Source: Polaromonas sp. YR568
GTDB lineage: Bacteria; Pseudomonadota; Gammaproteobacteria; Burkholderiales; Burkholderiaceae_C
Assembly: GCA_945860515.1 (NCBI GenBank)
Contig: CAMARI010000006.1
Span: 1-37,380, forward strand
Direction: 5' to 3'
Length of the DNA stretch: 37,380 bases
In this document: in pieces, positions 7,282-14,830 of the stretch
Layout of the letters: each line of letters opens with the position of its first letter
How positions within the stretch are numbered: the stretch's first letter is position 1
Notes under the pieces: generated by a model
What the model was told of the DNA's origin: nothing
Databases searched by the model: none
What the model saw: only the letters and a program-made list of their open reading frames with translations
Position numbers and translations under genes: made by a program

Positions 7282-7991
7282 CAGATACTTTTTTGATTCA
7301 CGCGTTTTGACAAGGCCTCAGCACTTTCTTTGCGCTCGCTGTAGCGGTCTGTCAGCCAGCTTGATGAACCCCGCGTGAGCAGGGTGAACTTGACCAGCTC
7401 TTCCATCACGTCTACCACCCGGTCGTAATAGGCGGACGGCTTCATTCGCCCTGCTTCGTCGAACTCTAAAAACGCTTTGGCAATGGACGACTGGTTGGGG
7501 ATGGTGAGCATGCGCATCCAGCGACCCAAAATACGCATTTGATTGACGGCGTTGAACGACTGGCTGCCGCCGCTGACTTGCATCAGCGCCAGGGTTTTGC
7601 CCTGCGTGGGCCGCACCGCGCCGAGTGCCAGCGGTATCCAGTCGATTTGCGATTTCATGATGCCGGTCATGGCACCGTGGCGCTCGGGCGATGTCCAGAC
7701 CATGCCTTCGGCCCATTCGGCCAGGGCGCGCAGCTCGGCGACTTTGGGGTGGGTGTCGGGTGCGTCGTCTGGCAGGGGCAGGCCGCTGGGGTTGAAGGTT
7801 TTGGTTTCGCAACCCATCGCCTCGAGCAGTCGGGCGGCTTCTTCGCTGGCCAAGCGGCTGTACGAGCGTTCGCGCACCGAGCCGTAAAGCAGCAGGATGC
7901 GGGGTGGGCTGGGCGGCGGGTGGCTGGGCTGGGCCGCGCCAGGCAGCGCCGGGACATTGAAAAGCGCTGGGTCAAGGTTGGGAAGTTGCAT
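7281..7991 (-). CDS. arsH: ArsH NADPH-dependent FMN reductase
   Basis: A 236-residue flavodoxin-like protein. The FMN phosphate loop is [14 protein letters not shown], and the ArsH-specific blocks [40 protein letters not shown] and MLTIPNQSS are all present. ArsH enzymes reduce FMN with NADPH, and some oxidise trivalent methyl and aromatic arsenicals to less toxic pentavalent forms. The start MQLPNLDP fits the family N-terminus, although a ribosome site is not obvious. It is transcribed divergently from arsR across a 52-bp spacer carrying a putative ArsR operator, and its stop overlaps the MFS start. Confidence 0.95.
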   Translation of the reverse strand: MQLPNLDPALFNVPALPGAAQPSHPPPSPPRILLLYGSVRERSYSRLASEEAARLLEAMGCETKTFNPSGLPLPDDAPDTHPKVAELRALAEWAEGMVWTSPERHGAMTGIMKSQIDWIPLALGAVRPTQGKTLALMQVSGGSQSFNAVNQMRILGRWMRMLTIPNQSSIAKAFLEFDEAGRMKPSAYYDRVVDVMEELVKFTLLTRGSSSWLTDRYSERKESAEALSKRVNQKSI

Positions 7992-8008
7992 AAAAAATAG
8001 GAGGCGTC

Positions 8009-8041
8009 TTGTTTTAATTCAATACTTCAATTATATTTGAA
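8009..8041 (+). promoter_or_regulatory. arsR promoter and ArsR operator in the divergent arsH-arsR spacer
   Basis: TTGTTT (8009-8014), a 17-bp spacer and TATATT (8032-8037) form a credible promoter whose start would fall at about 8043-8044, the arsR ATG itself. TTCAA-N6-TTGAA (8026-8041) is a perfect inverted repeat covering the -10 box; ArsR operators commonly have such a form. The minus strand has a perfect TATAAT at 8035-8030 with a weak TTCAAT -35 17 bp upstream, which would serve arsH. One bound ArsR dimer would block both promoters. Confidence 0.6.
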
Positions 8042-8043
8042 CT

Positions 8044-8409
8044 ATGGAAACAATTGAACAAACCACTAAGCAGATGGACGACATGGACGAGGCAAGCGCC
8101 GTCAAAGCTCTGGCTGCCCTGGCGCAAGCCCAGCGGCTGCGCGCTTTTCGGGCGCTGGTGGCGGCTGGCCCAAGCGGGTTGACACCAGGGGTGATGGCTG
8201 AGCAACTGGCCGTAGCGCCCAGTGCCTTGTCGTTTCATGTGAAAGAACTCTCACATTCAGGCCTGGTGAGCGCCGAGGCGCGTGGCCGCAACCTGATTTA
8301 CCGCGCCAGCTTTGACCACATGACCGCCCTGCTCGGATATCTGACGGCGCATTGCTGCCAGGGGCAGCCGTGTGAGGTCAGCAGCCTGGCCGAATGTCTA
8401 GACTGCTAA
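8044..8409 (+). CDS. arsR: ArsR/SmtB-family arsenic-responsive repressor with C-terminal cysteine cluster
   Basis: A 121-residue winged-helix repressor; the recognition helix is in the segment APSALSFHVKELSHSGLV and the wing at GRNLIYRA. The classical helix-3 CxCxxC arsenite site of E. coli ArsR is absent. Instead the C-terminus has C104, C105, C110, C118 and C121 (HCCQGQPC, CLDC), resembling the C-terminal site of the Acidithiobacillus-type ArsR. There is no ribosome site before the ATG, and the predicted transcript starts at or next to it, so arsR may be leaderless. It should repress arsH-MFS and its own arsR-arsC-aqpS unit and release them on binding trivalent arsenic or antimony. Confidence 0.93.
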   Translation: METIEQTTKQMDDMDEASAVKALAALAQAQRLRAFRALVAAGPSGLTPGVMAEQLAVAPSALSFHVKELSHSGLVSAEARGRNLIYRASFDHMTALLGYLTAHCCQGQPCEVSSLAECLDC

Positions 8410-8434
8410 AAAGGCCTTTTTAGCCTCTTTTATC

Positions 8435-8493
8435 GATATTTTAGGGCTCCAGGCCAATGATTACTTGGGCAAGCAGCTCCTGAATAAATAGCA
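8435..8493 (-). repeat. Dispersed repeat, copy B
   Basis: Read on the minus strand it begins TGCTATTTATTCAGGAGCTG and continues CTTGCCCAAGTAATCATTGG with an AGCCCTAAAA tail. Together with the palindrome CTAAAAAGGCCTTTTTAG (8406-8423) it fills the arsR-arsC gap. Hairpins here may lower transcription into arsC. Confidence 0.7.
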
Positions 8494-8518
8494 ACTTAAA
8501 ACCAACCGAGAAACCACC

Positions 8519-9019
8519 ATGTCAATCCAACCCATCAATGTGCTGTTTTTATGCACCCACAACTCAGCCCGCAGCATCTTGGCTGAGGCGCTGTTAAACC
8601 ACATCGGCAAAGGTCGCTTCAAAGCCTATTCGGCCGGCAGCAGCCCCCGCGACAACCAGCAGCCCAACCCGATTGGGATTGAGGTTTTGAAGTCTGCGGG
8701 CATCACCACAGACGGCCTGCACAGCAAAAGCTGGGACGAGTTTGCCAAATCCGACGCTCCGGTGATGAACCTGGTGATCACGGTTTGCGACAACGCCGCA
8801 GGCGAAGTCTGCCCCTACTGGCCGGGCCAGCCCGCCACCGCACATTGGGGCTATGAAGACCCGTCAGCCGGCGATGGCGACGACGCCCATAAACGCGAAG
8901 CTTTCAGGCAAACGCTGTACGCGCTGCGCCGCAGACTGGAACTGCTGGTCAATCTGCCAGAGGCCAGCGTCAGCCGTTTGATGCTGGAAACCACCGCACG
9001 CCATCTGGCCAAGTCTTGA
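8519..9019 (+). CDS. arsC: Arsenate reductase ArsC (low-molecular-weight phosphatase fold)
   Basis: A 166-residue cytoplasmic enzyme reducing arsenate to arsenite. The phosphatase-type loop FLCTHNSARS supplies the catalytic C12 and R18 (C-x5-R). A second cysteine pair, VCDNAAGEVC, would carry the disulfide relay to thioredoxin or glutaredoxin. WPGQPATAHWGYEDPS is a typical family segment. GAGAAACC precedes the ATG. It sits between arsR and aqpS, 4 bp before the latter. The arsenite it makes needs an exit, and the only candidates here are the adjacent channel and the divergent MFS. Confidence 0.95.
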   Translation: MSIQPINVLFLCTHNSARSILAEALLNHIGKGRFKAYSAGSSPRDNQQPNPIGIEVLKSAGITTDGLHSKSWDEFAKSDAPVMNLVITVCDNAAGEVCPYWPGQPATAHWGYEDPSAGDGDDAHKREAFRQTLYALRRRLELLVNLPEASVSRLMLETTARHLAKS

Positions 9020-9023
9020 CACC

Positions 9024-9704
9024 ATGAGCCAGCCGCCTTTAAAAAACCAGTTGTTCGCAGAGTTTGTCGGCACCGCCGCCCTGCTCTGCGCGGTGATTGG
9101 CTCGGGCATCATGGCCGTGAACCTGTCTGGCGGCAACAACGGCGTGGCATTGCTGGCGAACACGCTGGCCACCGTGTTTGCGCTGTATGTGTTGATCGAG
9201 CTGCTGGGGCCCGTGAGTGGCGCGCACTTTAACCCGCTGGTGACGCTGATGGTGCTTTCCAGGACATCGAAAGAGGCTGCAGGCCATCAAAATCCTGGGC
9301 AAGTAGCTTCTCTTTTTATAGCATTTCAGTTGTTGGGGGCAATCGCTGGCGCATGGCTGGCCAACGCCATGTTTGACCTGAGCGTGTTGCAGTTCAGCAG
9401 CAAAGCACGGGGTGGCTCGGGGCAGTGGCTGGGTGAGATCATTGCAACGGCTGGCTTGATTCTGGTCGTGCTGCGCGCCCCTGCTGGCAAGGCTGCAGGC
9501 CTGGTGGCCTGCTACATCGGCGCGGCCTACTGGTTCACGTCCAGTACCTCGTTTGCCAACCCGGCTGCTGTGATGGGCCGCATGTTCAGCGACAGCTTTG
9601 CAGGCATTGCGCCGGGCAGTGCGTTAGGGTTTGTAGCGGCGCAGTGTGTTGGGGCAGTGGTGGGTGTGCTGATCAACCGCAGCCTAGGCAAGCCACTTCT
9701 GTAA
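9024..9704 (+). CDS. aqpS: Aquaglyceroporin (AqpS/MIP family) of the arsenic operon
   Basis: A 226-residue MIP channel with six hydrophobic helices and two half-helix motifs: NPL at residues 70-72 (SGAHFNPLVTL) in place of NPA, and NPA at 179-181 (SFANPAAVMGRMFSD). In Sinorhizobium meliloti AqpS replaces a pump in arsR-aqpS-arsC-arsH and lets arsenite leave down its gradient; the same genes occur here, which supports that role. Residues 84-100 (AAGHQNPGQVASLFIAF) are encoded by a reversed copy of the dispersed repeat. The segment between the first NP motif and the next helix is several residues longer than I expect for the family. The frame stays open, so the channel may still work. The stop region overlaps the convergent GNAT gene by about 20 bp. 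Confidence 0.9.
   Translation: MSQPPLKNQLFAEFVGTAALLCAVIGSGIMAVNLSGGNNGVALLANTLATVFALYVLIELLGPVSGAHFNPLVTLMVLSRTSKEAAGHQNPGQVASLFIAFQLLGAIAGAWLANAMFDLSVLQFSSKARGGSGQWLGEIIATAGLILVVLRAPAGKAAGLVACYIGAAYWFTSSTSFANPAAVMGRMFSDSFAGIAPGSALGFVAAQCVGAVVGVLINRSLGKPLL
9274..9323 (-). repeat. Dispersed repeat, copy C, inside aqpS
   Basis: On the minus strand it begins TGCTATAAAAAGAGAAGCTA and continues CTTGCCCAGGATTTTGATGG with a GGCCTGCAGCC tail, aligning base for base with most of copy B. It lies in frame within the loop and helix between the two halves of the aqpS channel. Confidence 0.7.
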
Positions 9705-10163
9705 AAACATAGCACTGCCCATAGCCGGGTCGAGTTGGTAAGCCGCGAAGCCAATACGTTCGTACAGCCTGATGGCGCTGCGGTTGCCGCTGAGGACTTC
9801 TAGCGTCAGTTTGCAAGCGCCGCGTTGAGCCGCGATTTGCTCGGCAAGTGCCAGCATTTGCTCGCCCACCCTCTGGCCGCGGTGGCTGGCCAGCACCACC
9901 ACATCGTGGACATGGACCAGCGGCTTGCAGGCAAAGGTTGAAAAACCCTCGATACAGTTGACCAGACCGAGCGGCGCACTACCGTCAAAGGCCAGCACGC
10001 TGAAAGCTTGCGGCCGCTTGGCCAGCTCTCGCACCAGATTCGCTTTGGCAAAATCACTGAGTGGCGCGCCACCGCCCGCCGGGTCTTGCGCATAGGCGTC
10101 CAGCAGCGCCACGATGGCATGGGCGTGCAAAGCGTCGTTGTAGTTGGCTTGCAAAATTCGCAT
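9684..10163 (-). CDS. GNAT-family N-acetyltransferase
   Basis: A 159-residue acetyltransferase. The acetyl-CoA pyrophosphate loop is SHRGQRVGEQML, followed by the C-terminal motif GNRSAIRLYERIGF, both standard GNAT elements. The track's start at 10337 adds a cysteine-rich, implausible 58 residues; ATG 10163 begins MRILQANYND, where the fold should start. The gene converges on aqpS with a 21-bp overlap and is divergent from the TRAP operon. The acceptor, a small molecule or protein N-terminus, cannot be told from the sequence. Confidence 0.88.
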   Translation of the reverse strand: MRILQANYNDALHAHAIVALLDAYAQDPAGGGAPLSDFAKANLVRELAKRPQAFSVLAFDGSAPLGLVNCIEGFSTFACKPLVHVHDVVVLASHRGQRVGEQMLALAEQIAAQRGACKLTLEVLSGNRSAIRLYERIGFAAYQLDPAMGSAMFLQKWLA

Positions 10164-10241
10164 AGGTTCAAGTACCGGGGTACCGGATGGCAAAGTAAGC
10201 TTCCATGATAATTGCCCGCAACAACAACTCAGGAGACAGAC

Positions 10242-11255
10242 ATGACAACACCAAGAACATCGACCGCCCGCCGTGGCATGCTGGCCGCTGGTGCAGCAAC
10301 TCTCTTGACCAGCGCCTTGCCGGCAGCCTTTGCACAATCCAAAATGTTGCTGCGCATATCAACCCCGGCCGTGCCGGACGACTGGCACGCCAAAATGTGG
10401 ACTGTCTTCAAAGACACCTTGGACAAAAGCGCGCCGGGTGAGTTTGACGTGCAGATCAACTTGAATGCCTCGCTCTTCAAACAGGGTGCAGAGCCCGCCG
10501 CCATGGCACGAGGCAACCTGGAGCTGACGACCATTTCAGCCTTTGACATTGCCAAGCTGGTGCCTGAGTTTTCAGTGTTCACGGCCGGCTACATCGTGCG
10601 TGACCCGGCGCACCAGCAAAAGGTGTTCAACGGCCCCATCGGCACCGACATGTTCAAGACCGTGACTGAAAAAATGGACATCACGCCTCTGGCCACCGCC
10701 TATCTGGGCACGCGCCAGGTCAATTTACGGGAGGTGCGCAATGTCAGAACGCCGGCCGACCTGAAAGGTGTGAAGCTGCGTATGCCCGGCAGCAAGGAAT
10801 GGCTGTTTTTGGGCGAAGCCTTGGGTGTGACACCCACACCGCTGGCCTTTGGTGAGGTGTACCTGGGCCTGAAAACCGGCACGATCGACGGCCAAGACAA
10901 CCCCCTGCCCACGGTACGTGCCGCCAAGTTTTATGAAGTGACCAAACAGATCGTGCTGACCAGCCATCTGGTCGACAGCCTGTTCATTGCGATATCTAAC
11001 AAAGCATTGGGCAGCATGACCCCGGCGCAGCGCCAAAAAGTAAAAGTCGCTGCCGATGCTGCCACCGCTTACAACAACGATAACCGCATCAAGGAAGAAG
11101 CCCAGTCGGTGGACTACTTCAAACAGCAAGGCCTGCAAGTGAGCACGCCGGATGTGGAGGCGTTTCGCAAAACGGTGCAAACGGCGTACTTGAACTCCGA
11201 CTACGCCAAGGTGTGGCCCAAAGGTTTGCTAGAGCGCATCAACTCAACAAAGTAA
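10242..11255 (+). CDS. dctP: TRAP transporter substrate-binding protein (DctP family)
   Basis: A 337-residue periplasmic solute receptor. The signal peptide has an RRGMLAAGAATLL core ending at AFAQ, with two arginines that also allow Tat export. The DctP fold shows in GVKLRMPGSKEW, LAFGEVYLGLKTGTIDGQDNPL (the family's substrate-clamp and Q-D/E-N region) and a C-terminal helix. ATG 10242 is preceded by AGGAGACAG, a clear ribosome site, so the track's start at 10212 is rejected. It is the first gene of dctP-dctQ-dctM. Ligands are usually C4-dicarboxylates or other organic acids; the exact one is not readable here. Confidence 0.95.
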   Translation: MTTPRTSTARRGMLAAGAATLLTSALPAAFAQSKMLLRISTPAVPDDWHAKMWTVFKDTLDKSAPGEFDVQINLNASLFKQGAEPAAMARGNLELTTISAFDIAKLVPEFSVFTAGYIVRDPAHQQKVFNGPIGTDMFKTVTEKMDITPLATAYLGTRQVNLREVRNVRTPADLKGVKLRMPGSKEWLFLGEALGVTPTPLAFGEVYLGLKTGTIDGQDNPLPTVRAAKFYEVTKQIVLTSHLVDSLFIAISNKALGSMTPAQRQKVKVAADAATAYNNDNRIKEEAQSVDYFKQQGLQVSTPDVEAFRKTVQTAYLNSDYAKVWPKGLLERINSTK

Positions 11256-11261
11256 ATACCG

Positions 11262-11735
11262 ATGTGGTTTAAAAAAACCGCTAACGCGATTGGCGGGGGC
11301 CTGTTTTTGACCTTGTTTATCGTCTTCGTGATTCAGGTCATGGCGCGCTTTGGCTTGAACAAGCCGCTGGCCTGGACCGACGAGCTGGCGGTAATTTTGT
11401 ATGTATGGATTATTTTGTGGGCCGCCGCCTTTATGGTGCCCGAACGTGAACACGTGGCGTTTGACCTGCTGTGGAACAGCGCTGGGCCACGCACCCGCCA
11501 CGCCATGCAGATGGTTGGCCATTTGCTGATTGGCGGCCTGGCTCTGTGCGCTGTTCCAGCCACCTGGGACTATGTGTACTTCATGAAGCGTGAAGGCACG
11601 CCGGTTCTGGGCTTGCCTTTCATGTGGGTGTTTTTGCCGTTTGTGTTTTTGCTGGTGGCGCTGGTGGTCCGCTCGGTCTGGGCCATTTGGCGGGTCATCA
11701 AGGGCGAAGGCCTGGATACGGAGTTGCAACTGTGA
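11262..11735 (+). CDS. dctQ: TRAP transporter small permease (DctQ family)
   Basis: A 157-residue inner membrane protein with four hydrophobic segments, including LFLTLFIVFVIQVMARFG and LPFVFLLVALVVRSVWAI. The family pattern WTDELAVILYVWIILWAAAFMVPEREHVAFD is clear in the first half. DctQ joins the large permease to form the membrane part of a sodium-driven TRAP importer. It begins 6 bp after dctP ends and its TGA overlaps the dctM GTG (GTGA), so the three genes are one translationally linked unit. Confidence 0.93.
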   Translation: MWFKKTANAIGGGLFLTLFIVFVIQVMARFGLNKPLAWTDELAVILYVWIILWAAAFMVPEREHVAFDLLWNSAGPRTRHAMQMVGHLLIGGLALCAVPATWDYVYFMKREGTPVLGLPFMWVFLPFVFLLVALVVRSVWAIWRVIKGEGLDTELQL

Positions 11736-13030
11736 GCACCGCACTCACCGTGCTGGTGTTGGTGCTCGTCAGCGCCATGCTGCTACGCATGCCGATTGGC
11801 TTTTCCATGATCGCGTCCGGCATCGCCTACCTGCTGGTCAAGCGGCAAGACCTGGGTCTGGTGGCTGAGCAAATTGGCAACGGCCTTTACAACAGCTACG
11901 TGCTGCTGGCGGTGCCGCTGTTTGTGTTTGCGGCCAACATCATGAATGCGGGCACCGTCAGCGAGCGCATTTTTGACTTCTGCCGCATTCTGGTGGGCCG
12001 CATGCGCGGCGGGCTGGCGCAGGTCGACATTCTGGTCAGCGTGATTTTTTCAGGCATGAGCGGCAGCGCCATTGCCGATGCCGCCGGGCCGGGTTTGGTC
12101 ACCATCAAGCAGATGCTGAAAAAGCCTGAATACTCGCGCGGCTTTGCCGGTGCGGTGGTGGTGGCCAGTGCCACACTGGGGCCGATCATTCCGCCGTCGA
12201 TCCCGATGGTGATTTACGCCATGGTGTCGGGTGCATCGGTCGGGGCGCTGTTTTTGGGTGGTGTGGTGCCGGGTTTTTTGATGGCAGCGCTGATGATGAT
12301 CGTCGTGCACTTTATGGCCGTCAAACGCAACATGCCGCGTGAAGACGCCATACCGCTGCGTGACTGGCCGGCCATCATTTACCGCGGTGCGCTGCCGCTG
12401 TCGATGCCGATGGTGCTTTTGGGCGGTATCTATTCAGGCGCCTTCACGCCGACTGAAGCGGCTGCGGTGGCTGCGCTGCATGCTTTGATTTTGGCAGGCG
12501 TGGTGTACCGGGCCTTGAGCTGGCGCAGCTTTTGGGGCGTGGTGATGGAGTCGACTCGCGGCAGCGCGGTGATCACGCTCATTTTGGCGGGCTCGTTTAT
12601 TTTGAACTACGCTTTTACATCTGAAGGCGTGCCGCAGGCGATGGCGCAGTGGGTAGACAGCATGCATTTGAGTCAGATCAAGTTCTTGCTGCTGGTCAAT
12701 CTGATGTTTCTGGTGCTCGGCTGCTTTTTAGATGTGTCAGTGCTGCTGCTGGTGTTTGTGCCCATGCTGCTGCCTGCGGCCAAGCTGCTGGGCGTGGACT
12801 TGGTGCATTTTGGCGTGCTGGTGGTGCTGAACATGATGATTGGCCTGATTCACCCACCTTTTGGCATGCTGCTGTTTGTGACCAAGGCACTGACTGGCAT
12901 TCCGATTGGCGAGATGATGAAAGAAGGCTGGCCGTTTCTGGTCATGCTTCTGCTGCTCTTGCTGGCGATCACGTTTTTCCCTCAAATCGTGCTGTGGCTG
13001 CCGCAAACGATGGGTTACGGGGGTAAATAA
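11732..13030 (+). CDS. dctM: TRAP transporter large permease (DctM family)
   Basis: A 432-residue permease with about 12 membrane helices. Family marks are DILVSVIFSGMSGSAIADAAG, ATLGPIIPPSIPMVIYA, GAFTPTEAAAVAALHAL and MMIGLIHPPFGMLLFV. It forms the ion-coupled translocation channel that works with DctP and DctQ. The track's start at 11624 lies inside dctQ; the GTG at 11732 overlaps the dctQ stop and begins at the first helix, so I prefer it. No convincing terminator follows. Confidence 0.94.
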   Translation: MSTALTVLVLVLVSAMLLRMPIGFSMIASGIAYLLVKRQDLGLVAEQIGNGLYNSYVLLAVPLFVFAANIMNAGTVSERIFDFCRILVGRMRGGLAQVDILVSVIFSGMSGSAIADAAGPGLVTIKQMLKKPEYSRGFAGAVVVASATLGPIIPPSIPMVIYAMVSGASVGALFLGGVVPGFLMAALMMIVVHFMAVKRNMPREDAIPLRDWPAIIYRGALPLSMPMVLLGGIYSGAFTPTEAAAVAALHALILAGVVYRALSWRSFWGVVMESTRGSAVITLILAGSFILNYAFTSEGVPQAMAQWVDSMHLSQIKFLLLVNLMFLVLGCFLDVSVLLLVFVPMLLPAAKLLGVDLVHFGVLVVLNMMIGLIHPPFGMLLFVTKALTGIPIGEMMKEGWPFLVMLLLLLLAITFFPQIVLWLPQTMGYGGK

Positions 13031-13395
13031 TAGGCGTAAAAAGAGCCTGCTTGAGAAATCAGATGGTTTTTTTTATTGCAGTGGGGGGATCAGGTTCTGG
13101 TAACCCGTTCACGAACTGCCTACCCAAAGAATCGAGCGACTAAATACCTGGCACCAGCTCTTGTCAGCGTTACAAAGTAATCCTCACTGTGACATTTAAT
13201 GGTTATGCTAATTTTTTATATTAACTATCAAATCGATAAAAAATTAGATAAAAATTTTGAGATTTTTCAAATTAACAAAAACCAAAGATCGTAATAGCCA
13301 TACAAGCATTTACGATTCGACATTCAAACCTTTGTGAAAAAATGATAAACTAATGTTTGAAAGTTTATTAATCCTTAACTATGAAGGAAACGACA
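13031..13395. other. AT-rich intergenic region upstream of the H-NS-like gene, with a 12-bp inverted repeat
   Basis: About 365 bases with no gene; 13190-13380 is much richer in A and T than the flanks. CTAATTTTTTAT (13208-13219) and ATAAAAAATTAG (13236-13247) are a perfect inverted repeat around a 16-bp spacer. TTCAAA, 17 bp and TAAACT (about 13323-13351) is a plausible promoter for the H-NS gene. Such curved AT-rich DNA is typical H-NS target sequence, so autoregulation is likely. Confidence 0.5.
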
Positions 13396-13707
13396 GTGGA
13401 CGATCTTGAACAGCTATATAAGCAAATTTCTGAACTTCAATCCAAAGCCAAAGACTTGGCTGAAAAGAAGAAAGCGCCCATCATTAAAGACATCAAGTCG
13501 AAAATAAAACAGTTTGGCATTACAGGTAAAGAACTGGGCTTTGGAAATTCAACAACTTCAACAGAAACCAAACCCCAAAAAGCACCCGTCGCGATCAAAT
13601 ATCGTCATGGTGAAAACACTTGGACTGGCAGAGGTAAACGACCTCTGTGGATTGCGGACTATCTCGCCAAGGGCGGAAAGATTGAAGCGCTGCTTGTGAA
13701 AGCATAA
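13396..13707 (+). CDS. H-NS family nucleoid protein (Burkholderiales type)
   Basis: A protein of about 103 residues. An N-terminal coiled-coil oligomerisation helix (LEQLYKQISELQSKAKDLAEKKK) is joined by a Ser/Thr/Lys-rich linker to the C-terminal DNA-binding motif YRHGENTWTGRGKRPLWI, matching the beta-class H-NS core (W-x-G-R-G-x-x-P-x-W). H-NS proteins bridge AT-rich DNA and silence acquired genes. The track's ATG at 13381 has no ribosome site, whereas GTG at 13396 has AAGGA seven bases upstream, so I prefer GTG; the extra five codons are possible. It stands alone behind a strikingly AT-rich region. Its codons are also less GC-rich than its neighbours', suggesting acquisition with an accessory segment. 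Confidence 0.9.
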   Translation: MDDLEQLYKQISELQSKAKDLAEKKKAPIIKDIKSKIKQFGITGKELGFGNSTTSTETKPQKAPVAIKYRHGENTWTGRGKRPLWIADYLAKGGKIEALLVKA

Positions 13708-13710
13708 GCT

Positions 13711-13741
13711 GCAAACAAGTCATGTCCAATGACTTGTTTGC
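13711..13741 (+). terminator. Strong hairpin after the H-NS-like gene
   Basis: GCAAACAAGTCAT and ATGACTTGTTTGC are perfect 13-bp arms around a 5-base loop, starting 4 bp after the stop. There is no U-run after it, so termination may be Rho-assisted, or the hairpin may protect the mRNA end. It is symmetrical and could act on either strand. Confidence 0.55.
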
Positions 13742-13828
13742 GCATGGCTATCTGCGGCCTTGAACGGGATGGGATCTGCTGGTTGGGGTTGACTTCTGAC
13801 CAAGCCAGCAGACATAGGCTTTTTTAAA

Positions 13829-13890
13829 GGTTATTAAAAAATAGCTGGTATCGCTTTTATCCATTGCTTGGTTTAAAAGCCGATTAAAAA
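13829..13890 (+). repeat. Dispersed repeat, copy F
   Basis: Begins GGTTATTAAAAAATAGCTGG, continues TATCGCTTTTATCCATTGC and ends GGTTTAAAAGCC. It lies between the H-NS gene and the end of the DUF1932 gene. Confidence 0.6.
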
Positions 13891-13908
13891 ACCTGATGAC
13901 AGGCCTGG

Positions 13909-14811
13909 TCAGTCTTTTTTGGACGCTTCGACCAACTGATCGGCGTAGTCCTGCCAGCGCGGGGCCTTGCCCACGCCTTCAAACACACCCGAGCTGGCCT
14001 GGCTGGCCACCCACTGCTGTTTATCGGCAATGGCAGCGGTCATCACAGGCTCAAAGCCTGCTTCTTTGACGGTATTGGCGGCTTCGCGCATTTCCTCGGC
14101 GCGGCGCTGGCCGTGCTGCACGACACGCCTGAAAAAGTAGGTGCCGGTTTGCGCCCAGTCGATGCTGGGGAAAGTTTCTGCCAGCGACGGCAACACATGG
14201 TCTTCTACGCCGTAGGCTCTGGCGGTGGTGTAGCTTTCAATCACCAGCGCCTCCAAGCCCTTGATCATCACGCTGCGGCACATTTTGATGGCGCTGGCCA
14301 CGCCAAGTTTGTCGCTGACGGCTTTGGCGTCCATGCCCCAGCTGACAAGCAAAGGGGCCAGTGCGGCGGCTTGCGGGCCGCCCAGCAACATGGGCGTTTT
14401 GATGCCGTAGGGCGGCACCGATGTCATGACGCCCGCTTCAACATAATGAGCGCCACGCTGTTCAATCAAAGCTGCGCATTGCTGCTTGGTACCGGGCGAG
14501 GCGGAGTTCAAGTCAAGAAACACACTGCCTGCCTTCAGATGCTGGGCAGCGTCTTGCGCGACCGCCAGCGTGCTGGATGCGGTGACGGCTGAAATGACCA
14601 GCTCACTGGCACCGCACAGCGCCTGCATGGACAGGCAGGCCTGCACCCCCGCTTGCTCGGCATGGGCAAGCTCAACATACTTCAAATCAGGGTGAACGAA
14701 CTTCAGGTCCCAGGCGCTCATACGGGCTACGCCCGAGGGCGCTTTAAGCCCTGCACTGAAGGTTTTTCCGACTTCGCCGAAGCCGATCAGGCCAATGGAT
14801 GAGAACTGCAT
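13909..14811 (-). CDS. NAD(P)-binding oxidoreductase with DUF1932 C-terminal domain
   Basis: A 300-residue protein. The Rossmann motif IGLIGFGEVGKTFSAGL lies at the N-terminus, the central segment is FLDLNSASPGTKQQ, and the C-terminal half (KMCRSVMIKGLEALVIES, W-rich) is the DUF1932 domain paired with 6-phosphogluconate-dehydrogenase-like folds. Relatives act on beta-hydroxyacids; the substrate is not known. It lies 19 bp from the end of the Bug receptor gene on the same strand, so the two are probably co-transcribed and may handle one imported acid. This link is inferred from position only. Confidence 0.88.
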   Translation of the reverse strand: MQFSSIGLIGFGEVGKTFSAGLKAPSGVARMSAWDLKFVHPDLKYVELAHAEQAGVQACLSMQALCGASELVISAVTASSTLAVAQDAAQHLKAGSVFLDLNSASPGTKQQCAALIEQRGAHYVEAGVMTSVPPYGIKTPMLLGGPQAAALAPLLVSWGMDAKAVSDKLGVASAIKMCRSVMIKGLEALVIESYTTARAYGVEDHVLPSLAETFPSIDWAQTGTYFFRRVVQHGQRRAEEMREAANTVKEAGFEPVMTAAIADKQQWVASQASSGVFEGVGKAPRWQDYADQLVEASKKD

Positions 14812-14830
14812 GCCAAGACCTGTCTTGAAT

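Noticed and set aside
7539-8000. 153-codon plus-strand ORF
   Set aside because: Antisense to arsH, no recognisable motif.
10170-10195. Direct repeat GTACCGG / GGTACCGG upstream of dctP, a possible operator
   Set aside because: Short and unsupported by any known site I can name, so not listed as a feature.
10164-10337. Cysteine-rich 58-residue extension of the GNAT protein
   Set aside because: It runs through the promoter region of dctP, and the GNAT fold starts at Met 10163.
13031-13085. Possible terminator after dctM (AGGC...GCCT and a later T-run)
   Set aside because: The stem is only 4 bp and the T-run is about 20 bases away, so it does not form an intrinsic terminator.
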